Positions 1 through 5,895 of a stretch of 7,029 nucleotides of DNA are shown piece by piece (position 1 is the first letter of the stretch; each line of letters starts with the position of its first letter). Origin of the DNA: DATDMG01 sp036518955 (GTDB taxonomy: Bacteria; Actinomycetota; Actinomycetes; Actinomycetales; Kineosporiaceae); contig DATDMG010000216.1 of assembly GCA_036518955.1 (NCBI GenBank), forward strand, positions 1 to 7,029, given 5' to 3'. The translations under genes and the position numbers were made by a program. Below the pieces are notes generated by a model. That model worked only from the letters and a program-made list of their open reading frames with translations. It was not told the origin of the DNA and did no database searches.

Positions 1-841
1 CAGCGGCGGCAACACCCAGGGCGGCTTCTTCCTCGCCGCGCTGCGCGCCCTGGAGATTCTCGGACGCCGCCTCGACCCGCTGGGCCCAGAGGCCGGCGTC
101 CTGTGCCGGATCCTTGCCGCGCTGTCCGCTGCGCGAGACGCCCGGCTCGGGGACTCGCCGGCGGCGCCCGGTCTCGACGGGGCGGGGATCGAGCACCTTG
201 CGACCGGGGTCCTGGCGGACCCAGCGACCGGGGTCCGGTCACGGCGGCCCAAGCCCGGCGGTGACACGGTGGCGATCGTGGCGGCTGACGGGTGGGGACA
301 CTGGGTGGCCCTGATCCAGAGTGTCTTCCACGCGTTCGGTGCGGGGCTGCTGGACCCGAGCACGGGCGTGCTGCTGCACAACCGCGGCGCCGCCTTCGAT
401 CTGGTCCCAGGATCGGCCGCGATGCTCGCCGGGGGACGGCGGCCGCCCCACACGTTGATGCCGGTACTCGTTCGGGACACCCGCTCCCGCCGTCTCGTCG
501 GAGCGCATGGCACCATGGGTGGCCGGGTGCAGCCACAGATCCACACACACCTCGCTCTGCATCTCGCGTTGGGCCGTTCCGTGGGCGAGGCGGTGTCCGC
601 TCCCCGCTGGTCGGTCGGCCAGATGGAGGTTGGCGCCACCGGCACCCCCGTCGTCCACTACGAGGGGGACCTGCCCGAGCGTGCCCGCCGTGCGCTGGCC
701 GGAACCGGTCTGCCGACGGGCGCCCTGGGCGTGCACGACGACGGAGCCGGGCACGCCCAGGTGATTCGCGCCGGGGCGGACGGTTTCCACGTCGCCACCG
801 ATCCTCGAGCCGACGGCGCCGCAGTGGCGGTCGGCTCGTGA
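1..841 (+). CDS. Gamma-glutamyltransferase-family protein, C-terminal part (5' end outside window)
   Basis: The reading frame is open from base 2 to the TGA at 839-841 (279 residues visible), so the start and most of the large-subunit region lie to the left. Family members are N-terminal-nucleophile hydrolases that cleave themselves before a threonine, which then attacks gamma-glutamyl or related amide bonds. Visible landmarks are an SGGNTQGG segment at the edge, then GDT-V with the threonine at bases 266-268. The aspartate seven residues later (VAADG) matches the spacing after Thr391 of E. coli Ggt. It is followed by ALIQS, FGAGLLDPSTGVLLHNRG and RRPPHTLMP. The E. coli enzyme has a Ser-Ser pair where this protein has His-Thr, as in many Ggt-like proteins of uncertain substrate. 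True glutathione hydrolysis is therefore not assured; an acylase or oxamate-amidohydrolase-like activity is possible. A GTG at 269 lies after the catalytic threonine and cannot be the start. The stop overlaps the start of the permease gene that follows. Confidence 0.88.
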   Translation, partial: SGGNTQGGFFLAALRALEILGRRLDPLGPEAGVLCRILAALSAARDARLGDSPAAPGLDGAGIEHLATGVLADPATGVRSRRPKPGGDTVAIVAADGWGHWVALIQSVFHAFGAGLLDPSTGVLLHNRGAAFDLVPGSAAMLAGGRRPPHTLMPVLVRDTRSRRLVGAHGTMGGRVQPQIHTHLALHLALGRSVGEAVSAPRWSVGQMEVGATGTPVVHYEGDLPERARRALAGTGLPTGALGVHDDGAGHAQVIRAGADGFHVATDPRADGAAVAVGS

Positions 842-1596
842 ACGTCGTTCTCGAGACGGCCCTTGTCTTCCTGGCCGGGGTGGGTGCCGGCACGATCAAC
901 ACGGTCGTCGGGTCGGGAACCCTGATCACCTTCCCGGTGCTGCTGTCGGTCGGCCTGTCGCCGCTCACCGCGAACGTGACCAACACCCTCGGGCTGGTGC
1001 CCGGCTCCTTCACAGGCGCCTACGGGTACCGCGACCAACTGCACGGTCAGAGGCGGCTCGTGCTGCGGCTCGGTTCGGCCTCCCTGATCGGCGCGCTGAT
1101 CGGCGCCGCGCTTCTCCTCGTCCTGCCGCCCGGTGCTTTCAAGGCGATCGTGCCGGTCCTCGTCGCCCTCGCGCTCGTCCTGGTCGTCGCCGGGCCGGCG
1201 ATCAATCGGCGGCTGGCTCGTGACGGGAGTGACCCCGCCTCCGGGCCGAGCCGCAGGCTCTGGGGGGCTACCGTCGGGGCCGGTGCCTACGGCGGCTACT
1301 TCGGCGCAGCGCAGGGCGTGCTGCTGATGGGTCTGCTCGGTGCCCTGCACGGCGGGGACGTCCAGCGCAACAACGCCGTCAAGAACGTCCTCGCCGGAAC
1401 AGCCAATCTTGTCGCGGCGGTCGTCTTCGTGATCGTCGCGCAGCCGGACTGGCTCGGTGTCGCCCTCGTCGCCGCGGGGTCCACCCTCGGCGGGGTCATC
1501 GGGGCCCGGGTGGGTCGGCGCCTGTCTCCGCGTCTGCTCCGGGGGCTGATCGTCGTCGTCGGGCTCGTGGCCATCGTCAAGGTGCTGATGAGCTGA
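838..1596 (+). CDS. TauE/SafE-family membrane permease (putative sulfite/organo-anion exporter)
   Basis: This 252-residue, very hydrophobic protein probably has about eight membrane helices, and its length is normal for the family. It shows the two half-repeats typical of TauE/SafE proteins. The first has an N-terminal GAGTINTVVGSGTLITFP (residues about 17-33) followed by the ANVTNT segment (45-50). The second begins with AYGGYFGAAQGVLL (150-163) and is followed by NNAVKN (178-183). The cytoplasmic loop at about 121-141 is charged (RRLARDG). Family members move sulfite, sulfoacetate or other small organic anions across the membrane, but many have no assigned substrate. I chose the GTG at 838 because it overlaps the upstream stop as GTGA and leaves the first helix complete. 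There is no clear ribosome binding site, so translation is probably coupled to the upstream gene. Two stops stand in tandem at the end (1594-1599). Upstream extension of this frame into the previous gene is a shadow. Confidence 0.87.
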   Translation: MNVVLETALVFLAGVGAGTINTVVGSGTLITFPVLLSVGLSPLTANVTNTLGLVPGSFTGAYGYRDQLHGQRRLVLRLGSASLIGALIGAALLLVLPPGAFKAIVPVLVALALVLVVAGPAINRRLARDGSDPASGPSRRLWGATVGAGAYGGYFGAAQGVLLMGLLGALHGGDVQRNNAVKNVLAGTANLVAAVVFVIVAQPDWLGVALVAAGSTLGGVIGARVGRRLSPRLLRGLIVVVGLVAIVKVLMS

Positions 1597-2220
1597 TGAG
1601 CGTCGTGGGCCCGGAGGGCGGCAGCCGGCGTGGGCGATCACCGCGGCCGCACCCGCTTCCCCAAGGCTTCCGCCTCGGCCCGGCTCGGCCGCCCGGCCCC
1701 GGCAGCTACCGACCAGCGGACCCCGCACCGCCGCCCCCGAAAAGGGCATCGACCTGACCTTCATCCTCTGCGCCGGCCCCAGCCAGATCACCGACCCGAC
1801 CCCACACTGCGAAAGTCGAGCCCTTCACGACGTCCCACGAATTCCTCCCGTGCGGTGCAGGCCGGAACCGGGTCACGTCAGACGATCACGGAACGCGCCG
1901 CGCCGGACGGCATGCCCACGCCCACATCCTTCACCCACCTGCTCCTGAACGGTTGGAGATGATCCGCCATGACGCCCGGCGCGGACGCCTTCCCTTACCG
2001 ATCAGCCGTCGCCTTCCGGGCCGCGCTCCGCGACCGGCTCACAGCGCCGCGCCGCCCGGTGCGATGGTGGCCCGCCTCGGCGGCGTCCCGGGTTCGGCAT
2101 CCTCGTCGTGCTGCCGGCCGCGGACGCCGACCGGCGGCGGCTGCCGGTGACCGTCCGCGAGCGGATGCGGCCGCATCCTGCCGTCCACGGGTGCGCCGGA
2201 GACCGATCCGGCCCACCGCG
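1597..2220. other. Gene-free stretch, possibly decayed coding DNA
   Basis: I find no gene I can support on either strand. The open frames here (for example 1630-1962 and 1969-2328 on +, 1995-2333 on -) encode Arg/Pro/Ala-rich peptides typical of chance frames in GC-rich DNA. The one suggestive spot is an ATG at 1969, six bases after a TGA and preceded by GGAGATGA. It opens with about 25 protein-like residues (including FPYRSAVAFRAALRDRL) before turning into low-complexity arginine/alanine text. This could be the start of a frameshifted, dead gene, but I cannot name it with confidence. No convincing terminator with a T-run was found after the TauE/SafE gene. Confidence 0.5.
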
Positions 2221-2234
2221 CCAGGCGCGCCTGG
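2221..2234. repeat. 14-bp perfect palindrome
   Basis: CCAGGCG is followed directly by its reverse complement CGCCTGG, with no spacer. It sits about 40 bases before the candidate -35 box of the transporter operon. A spacerless dyad is more likely a protein-binding site than a terminator. It could also be chance in DNA this rich in G and C. Confidence 0.5.
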
Positions 2235-2274
2235 GGCCAATCTTGCGAACCCGGCATCAATGTTGGGCAACTGC

Positions 2275-2303
2275 TTGATTGTCGTCATCTGCTCGCCTAA
2301 CGT
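2275..2303 (+). promoter_or_regulatory. Candidate promoter of the ABC transporter operon
   Basis: TTGATT (2275-2280) and TAACGT (2298-2303) are separated by exactly 17 bases. The first matches TTGACA at four positions, and the second fits the TANNNT form common at actinobacterial -10 boxes. The surrounding 80 bases are clearly less GC-rich than the flanking DNA. Transcription would start near 2310, giving a leader of about 88 bases before the ATG at 2398. This is inferred from sequence only. Confidence 0.45.
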
Positions 2304-2318
2304 CGCGTCAATCACGCG
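2276..2318. promoter_or_regulatory. Candidate operator: TGATTG / CAATCA half-sites plus CGCGT-N5-ACGCG dyad
   Basis: TGATTG (2276-2281) overlaps the candidate -35 box. Its reverse complement CAATCA (2309-2314) lies near the expected start of transcription, 33 bp centre to centre, or about three helical turns. The second half-site is itself the middle of an inverted repeat, CGCGT-CAATC-ACGCG (2304-2318). As I recall, E. coli PaaX boxes have a TGATTC core, so these sites are reasonable targets for the PaaX-family regulator encoded at the end of this operon. Regulator binding is inference. Confidence 0.35.
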
Positions 2319-2332
2319 CCGGTACTGATCCA

Positions 2333-2372
2333 CGCGGGGGCACCCCGCGCCGGCCTACCCCCGCCCGCGGGG
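2333..2372 (+). promoter_or_regulatory. Leader with mutually exclusive hairpins before the substrate-binding protein gene
   Basis: Three 7-base elements lie in a row: CGCGGGG (2333-2339), CCCCGCG (2343-2349) and CGCGGGG (2366-2372). The middle copy can pair perfectly with the first (3-base loop) or with the third (16-base loop), but not with both at once. The ribosome binding site GGAGGA (2389-2394) begins 17 bases after the third copy. The layout would suit attenuation or control of translation. It does not match any riboswitch class I know. Confidence 0.4.
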
Positions 2373-2397
2373 ACGATGACGCCCCTATGGAGGAGAG

Positions 2398-3438
2398 ATG
2401 CGACACCTGAGATGGCTCCGCCGGGTCGGTGTGCTCGCGGCGGTGGCCGCGCTGGCCGCGTGCGGCGGCACCTCGTCGACGTCCGCCGGTATGACGTCCG
2501 CCGGGTCGACGTCCGCCGGTGCGGCGTCGGCAGGCTCCAGCTCGTCGGGTGCCGCCGCCGGCGGCCCGGCCAAGAAGGTGGCGGTCGGGGTCATCCCGAT
2601 CATCGATGTCGCGCCGCTCTACCTGGGCGTGCAGAAGGGCATCTTCACCAAGCACGGGCTGGACGTCACGCCCAAGCCGGCCCAGGGCGGCGCGGCGATC
2701 GTGCCCGCCGTGCTGGCCGGGGAGGACCAGTTCGGGTTCAGCAACGTGGTCTCCCTGCTGACCGCCCGGGAGAAGGGCGTGCCGCTGCTGGCGATCGCGG
2801 CCGGCTCCAGCTCGACCGGCGACGCCACGAACGACGTCAACGCCGTCCTGGTCGGGAAGGGCTCCACCCTGCAGAGCGCGAAGGACCTGGCGGGCAAGAA
2901 GGTCGCCATCAACTCGCTGAACAACATCGGTGACACCACGATCAAGGCGGCGGTGGAGAAGGCCGGCGGCGACCCGAAGAGCGTGAAGTTCGTCGAGCTG
3001 CCGTTCCCCGACATGCCCGCCCAGCTCGCCGCCGGCAAGGTGGACGCCGTCTGGGAGAGCGAGCCGTTCCGCAGCGCGATCCTCGGCGCGGGCGGCCGGG
3101 TGCTGTTCGACAACCTCACCGAGACGTACCCCAAGCTGCAGATCGCCACGTACTTCACCAGTGAGGCGGTCAAGGCCAAGGACCCGCAACTGGTCGACAA
3201 CTTCGTGGCGGCCGTGAACGAGTCCATGGAGTACGCGACGGCGCACCCGGACGAGGCCCGCGCCGTCCTGGCCACCTACACGAAGATCACTGGGGACGTC
3301 GCCAACAAGGTCGTCCTTCCCGCCTGGCCCACCGAGCTGGACCAGCAGTCGGCCACGGCGATCGGGCAGGCGGCGCAGAAGTACGGCACCCTGAAGAAGG
3401 ACCCTGACGTGAAGGGCCTCTACGCGGTCAAGGGCTGA
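2398..3438 (+). CDS. ABC transporter substrate-binding lipoprotein (NMT1/THI5-SsuA-like, NitT/TauT type)
   Basis: This is a 346-residue extracytoplasmic ligand-binding protein that delivers its ligand to the permease pair encoded downstream. Residues 1-21 are a lipoprotein signal: the basic MRHLRWLRR, then a hydrophobic stretch, then the lipobox LAAC with lipidated Cys22. A flexible Ser/Thr/Ala/Gly linker with pentapeptide repeats (about 27-51) is followed by the binding domain. The fold shows in DVAPLYLGVQKGIF and HGLDV near the start, the QFGFSNVVSLLTAREKGVPL segment, DLAGKKVAINS in the middle, and AAGKVDAVWESEPF in the second lobe. Related proteins bind sulfonates, nitrate, thiamine-pyrimidine precursors, riboflavin and other small molecules, and I cannot tell the ligand. 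The ATG at 2398 has a strong GGAGGA site only a few bases upstream, a slightly short spacing. It is the first gene of the operon, 38 bases before the ATPase. Confidence 0.9.
   Translation: MRHLRWLRRVGVLAAVAALAACGGTSSTSAGMTSAGSTSAGAASAGSSSSGAAAGGPAKKVAVGVIPIIDVAPLYLGVQKGIFTKHGLDVTPKPAQGGAAIVPAVLAGEDQFGFSNVVSLLTAREKGVPLLAIAAGSSSTGDATNDVNAVLVGKGSTLQSAKDLAGKKVAINSLNNIGDTTIKAAVEKAGGDPKSVKFVELPFPDMPAQLAAGKVDAVWESEPFRSAILGAGGRVLFDNLTETYPKLQIATYFTSEAVKAKDPQLVDNFVAAVNESMEYATAHPDEARAVLATYTKITGDVANKVVLPAWPTELDQQSATAIGQAAQKYGTLKKDPDVKGLYAVKG
2476..2550 (+). repeat. 15-bp in-frame repeats coding the lipoprotein linker
   Basis: A 15-bp unit (TCGACGTCCGCCGGT) is repeated with drift: 2476-2490, 2491-2505, 2506-2520 and 2521-2535, with a more degenerate fifth at 2536-2550. 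Copies one and three are identical. Translated, it gives five-residue units ending in SAG (STSAG, MTSAG, STSAG, AASAG); the fifth unit is mostly serine. It forms the spacer between lipidated Cys22 and the binding domain. Such repeats change copy number easily, so linker length may vary between strains. Confidence 0.8.
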
Positions 3439-3440
3439 CG

Positions 3441-3457
3441 GCCGGCGATCACCCGGC
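3441..3457 (+). promoter_or_regulatory. Intergenic hairpin between binding-protein and ATPase genes
   Basis: GCCGG (3441-3445) and CCGGC (3453-3457) enclose a 7-base loop, two bases after the stop of the substrate-binding protein gene. There is no T-run, so it is not a full terminator. In many import operons a hairpin at this place protects the upstream message and lets the binding protein be made in excess over the membrane parts. That role here is inferred, and a five-pair stem can arise by chance. Confidence 0.3.
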
Positions 3458-3476
3458 GCGACCCGAAGGAGAGGCC

Positions 3477-4268
3477 ATGCTCGATGTTCGTGGGCTGCGG
3501 AAGGTCTACGAGTCCTCCGGCCGCCACGTGGAGGCCCTGCGTGACCTGACCTTCAGCGTCGAGCCGGGTGAACTGGTCTGCCTGGTGGGCCCCTCCGGGT
3601 GCGGCAAGACGACGCTGTTGAAGTGCCTCGCCGGCCTGCTCGACCCGACGGCCGGCGAGGTGCTCGTCGAGGGCCGACCGGTCACCGGCCCTCCCGACGG
3701 GATGGCCGTGGTGTTCCAGGAGTACGGCCGCTCCCTGTTCCCGTGGATGACGGTGGCCCAGAACGTGGACCTGCCGCTGCGGCACAAGCGGCTCACCCGC
3801 GCCCGGCGGGCCCAGCTCGTCGGCGACGCGCTGGCGGCCGTGGGCCTGGCCGCCTCGCCGTCCGCGTATCCCTGGCAGCTCTCCGGCGGGATGCAGCAGC
3901 GGGTGGCGATCGCCCGGGCGGTGGCGTACGAGCCGCAGGTGATGCTCATGGACGAGCCGTTCGCGGCGGTCGACGCGCAGACCCGCGCGGACCTCGAGGA
4001 CCTGATCCGGTCGATCTGGGAGCGCACCGGGGTGACGACGTTGTTCGTCACGCACGACATCGACGAGGCGGTGTACCTCGGCCAGCGGGTGATCGTGCTG
4101 TCGTCGTCCCCGACCGTCGTGCAGGAGGACCTGCAGATCGACCTGCCGCGCCAGCGCGACCAGCTCGAGACCCGCTCGCTGTCCCGGTTCACCGAGCTGC
4201 GGACGCACGTCTACGCCGAGATCCGCACCGCGCAGCGCCGGACGTCCACGCCCGCGGCGGCCGGATGA
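3477..4268 (+). CDS. ABC transporter ATP-binding protein (NitT/TauT-SsuB-like)
   Basis: This 263-residue cytoplasmic ATPase energises the importer. All key motifs are present and in order: Walker A GPSGCGKT (residues 38-45), Q-loop glutamine at 81 (VVFQEYGRSLFPW), signature LSGGMQQR (135-142), Walker B VMLMDEP (155-161), D-loop AAVD (163-166) and the switch histidine at 193 (VTHDIDEA). The DGMAVVFQEYGRSLFPWMTV pattern is typical of the nitrate/sulfonate/taurine branch. A C-terminal tail of about 60 residues follows the H-loop and ends in TPAAAG. The ATG at 3477 has a good site, GAAGGAGAGG, just upstream. The stop overlaps the next start as ATGA, so the ATPase and first permease are translationally coupled. 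No motif is damaged, so I expect an active enzyme. Confidence 0.94.
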   Translation: MLDVRGLRKVYESSGRHVEALRDLTFSVEPGELVCLVGPSGCGKTTLLKCLAGLLDPTAGEVLVEGRPVTGPPDGMAVVFQEYGRSLFPWMTVAQNVDLPLRHKRLTRARRAQLVGDALAAVGLAASPSAYPWQLSGGMQQRVAIARAVAYEPQVMLMDEPFAAVDAQTRADLEDLIRSIWERTGVTTLFVTHDIDEAVYLGQRVIVLSSSPTVVQEDLQIDLPRQRDQLETRSLSRFTELRTHVYAEIRTAQRRTSTPAAAG

Positions 4269-5107
4269 GCGCGCCCGCCGCCGTCCCGGGCGCCGCCGTC
4301 CCGCGCACCGGCGGCGGCCGGACGGGCCCGCCCGCCGCCGTCCCGCGATCCGTCGTGCTCGGGCTGACGGGCCTGGCCGGGTTCGCCGCCGTGCAGGAGG
4401 TCGCGCCGCGGCTGCTCCACCTGCCGGCGGACGTGCTGCCCCCGCTGTCGTCGATCCTCGCCGCCCTGGCGACCGAGGTCCGGACGGCGGCCTTCTGGTC
4501 CGCCGTCGAGGCCACCCTCCTGCAGTGGGCGCTCGGGTTGGGGCTGGCCGTCGTGGCGGGGGTGGGCGCCGGGGTGGTCATCGGCTCGAACCGCGTCCTG
4601 CGGCGGATGACGGCGTCGACGATCGAGTTCCTCCGGCCCATCCCGTCGGTCGCGCTGATCCCGCTGGCGGTCCTGCAGTTCGGCACCGAGCTGCGGTCGG
4701 CGCTCCTGCTCATCGTCTACGCCTCGTTCTGGCAGGTCCTGGTGCAGACGCTCTACGGGGTGGCCGACGTCGACCCGATCGCCGAGCAGACGGCCCGCTC
4801 CTACGGGCTCGGCCGCTGGGCCCGGGTGCGCTACGTGCTCTGGCCCACCGCGCAGCCCTACGTGGCGACGGGCGTGCGGCTGGCCGCCAGCGTGGCGCTG
4901 ATCCTGGCGATCACGGCGGAACTGATCATCGGCAGTCCAGGGCTGGGCCAGGAGATCAACTCGGCGCAGAGCGGCGGTGCCACGGCCCTCGCGTACGGGC
5001 TCATCATGGTCACCGGCATCTTCGGGCTCGTGATCAACGTAGGCGTGCGCGCGGTCGAGCGGCGCATGCTCCGCTGGCACGTGTCGGTGCGCGGGGAGAC
5101 CGTCTGA
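4265..5107 (+). CDS. ABC transporter permease, BPD type (first of two)
   Basis: This 280-residue inner-membrane channel subunit belongs to the binding-protein-dependent (SsuC/TauC-like) family. A cytoplasmic N-terminus of about 28 residues rich in Ala, Pro and Gly carries three AAVP motifs. It is followed by about six hydrophobic segments, near 29-47, 79-107, 122-140, 143-166, 199-222 and 243-262. The cytoplasmic coupling loop that docks on the ATPase lies at about 171-200 (AEQTARSYGLGRWARVRYVLWP), the counterpart of the EAA motif. The start at 4265 overlaps the ATPase stop by four bases, and its end overlaps the next permease start by one base (TGATG). An upstream extension of the open frame into the ATPase gene is a shadow. 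It differs clearly from the second permease, so the channel is expected to be a heterodimer. Confidence 0.9.
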   Translation: MSAPAAVPGAAVPRTGGGRTGPPAAVPRSVVLGLTGLAGFAAVQEVAPRLLHLPADVLPPLSSILAALATEVRTAAFWSAVEATLLQWALGLGLAVVAGVGAGVVIGSNRVLRRMTASTIEFLRPIPSVALIPLAVLQFGTELRSALLLIVYASFWQVLVQTLYGVADVDPIAEQTARSYGLGRWARVRYVLWPTAQPYVATGVRLAASVALILAITAELIIGSPGLGQEINSAQSGGATALAYGLIMVTGIFGLVINVGVRAVERRMLRWHVSVRGETV

Positions 5108-5895
5108 TGCCCCGGGCCGTGACCCGCGCCGGGCAGATCCTCGCCCTGCCCGTGGCCCTGGTCGCCCTCTGGTGGTGGGCGAGCGACGGCAGCACGAGTA
5201 TCTACTACCCGCCGCTGCGCCGGATCGTGGACATCTTCCCGGACACCTGGCTGGCCGGCGGCACCGATGCCCGGCTGCTGACCGACGTCGTCCCGAGCCT
5301 CGTGCGGCTGGCCGTCGGCTACGGGCTGGCGGCCGGCGTCGGCATCGGGGCCGGGCTGCTCATCGGGTCGTACCGCGCGCTGCGCGAGCTGACCGAACCC
5401 GTCCTGGAGGTCTTCCGCGCCATCCCGCCACCCGCGACCGTGCCCCTGTTGGTCGTGCTCGCCGGGATCGACAACCTGATGAAGATCCTCGTCATCCTCT
5501 TCGGCTGCGTCTGGCCGGTCCTGCTCAACACGGTAGAGGGCGTCCGCGCCGTCGACCCCGTGCAGGCCGACGTCTGCCGCAGCTACGGCGTCACCGGGAC
5601 GGCCCGCATCCGCCACCTCGTGCTCCGCTCGGCGAGCCCCCAGATCATGACCGGCATGCGCCAGTCGCTCTCGGTCGGGATCATCCTCATGGTCATCAGC
5701 GAGCTGGTCGCCGCGAGCGACGGCATCGGGTTCACCGTGGTCCAGTTCCAGCGCACGTTCGCCATCCCCGAGATGTGGACGGGCATCATCGTCCTGGGCC
5801 TGCTCGGGACCGGGCTGTCACTGCTCTTCCAGCTCGCCGAGAACCGGCTGCTCGGCTGGTACCACGGGCTGCGGCGGGCACACCGGCACGAGTGA
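5107..5895 (+). CDS. ABC transporter permease, BPD type (second of two)
   Basis: This 262-residue protein is of the same fold as the preceding permease but diverged. Hydrophobic segments lie near 9-25, 65-88, 96-118, 124-146, 182-203 and 223-243. The EAA-like coupling loop is at about 151-182 (ADVCRSYGVTGTARIRHLVL), here with a cysteine where an alanine is usual. A WWW run (22-24) closes the first helix. It partners the first permease to form the pore. The ATG at 5107 shares its A with the upstream TGA, and GGGGAG at 5093-5098 is a good ribosome binding site. Its stop overlaps the regulator's GTG start by four bases. The ligand remains unknown, because channel sequences in this family say little about substrate. 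Confidence 0.9.
   Translation: MPRAVTRAGQILALPVALVALWWWASDGSTSIYYPPLRRIVDIFPDTWLAGGTDARLLTDVVPSLVRLAVGYGLAAGVGIGAGLLIGSYRALRELTEPVLEVFRAIPPPATVPLLVVLAGIDNLMKILVILFGCVWPVLLNTVEGVRAVDPVQADVCRSYGVTGTARIRHLVLRSASPQIMTGMRQSLSVGIILMVISELVAASDGIGFTVVQFQRTFAIPEMWTGIIVLGLLGTGLSLLFQLAENRLLGWYHGLRRAHRHE

Noticed and set aside
269..841. A separate gene starting at the GTG at 269
   Set aside because: The same frame continues to the left edge with family motifs, and 269 lies just after the catalytic threonine. It is one partial gene.
658..1791. Long antisense open frame across the Ggt-like and TauE/SafE genes
   Set aside because: The product is Arg/Gly/Pro-rich with no domain; it is a codon-bias shadow of well-supported genes on the other strand.
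1630..1962. 110-residue open frame in the gene-free stretch
   Set aside because: The composition is dominated by Arg, Pro and Thr, there is no motif or ribosome binding site, and codon use is unlike the neighbouring genes.
1995..2333. Minus-strand open frame whose first 30 residues look protein-like
   Set aside because: That portion lies in the less GC-rich promoter region and the rest is Arg/Ala low-complexity text. I see no family match.
2325..2397. Thiamine pyrophosphate (THI box) riboswitch before an NMT1/THI5-like gene
   Set aside because: The leader contains CCACGCGGGGGC, which resembles the 5' edge of actinobacterial THI boxes. The conserved CTGAGA and ACCTGATC parts are missing, and the leader is too short.
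2387..2410. Seven-codon upstream frame (ATG GAG GAG ... TGA) overlapping the lipoprotein start
   Set aside because: Its ATG overlaps the ribosome binding site of the real gene and it has no good site of its own; most likely chance.
2308..3246. Antisense open frames opposite the lipoprotein and transporter genes
   Set aside because: The plus-strand genes have complete motifs, signal sequence and membrane segments; the antisense products are low-complexity shadows.
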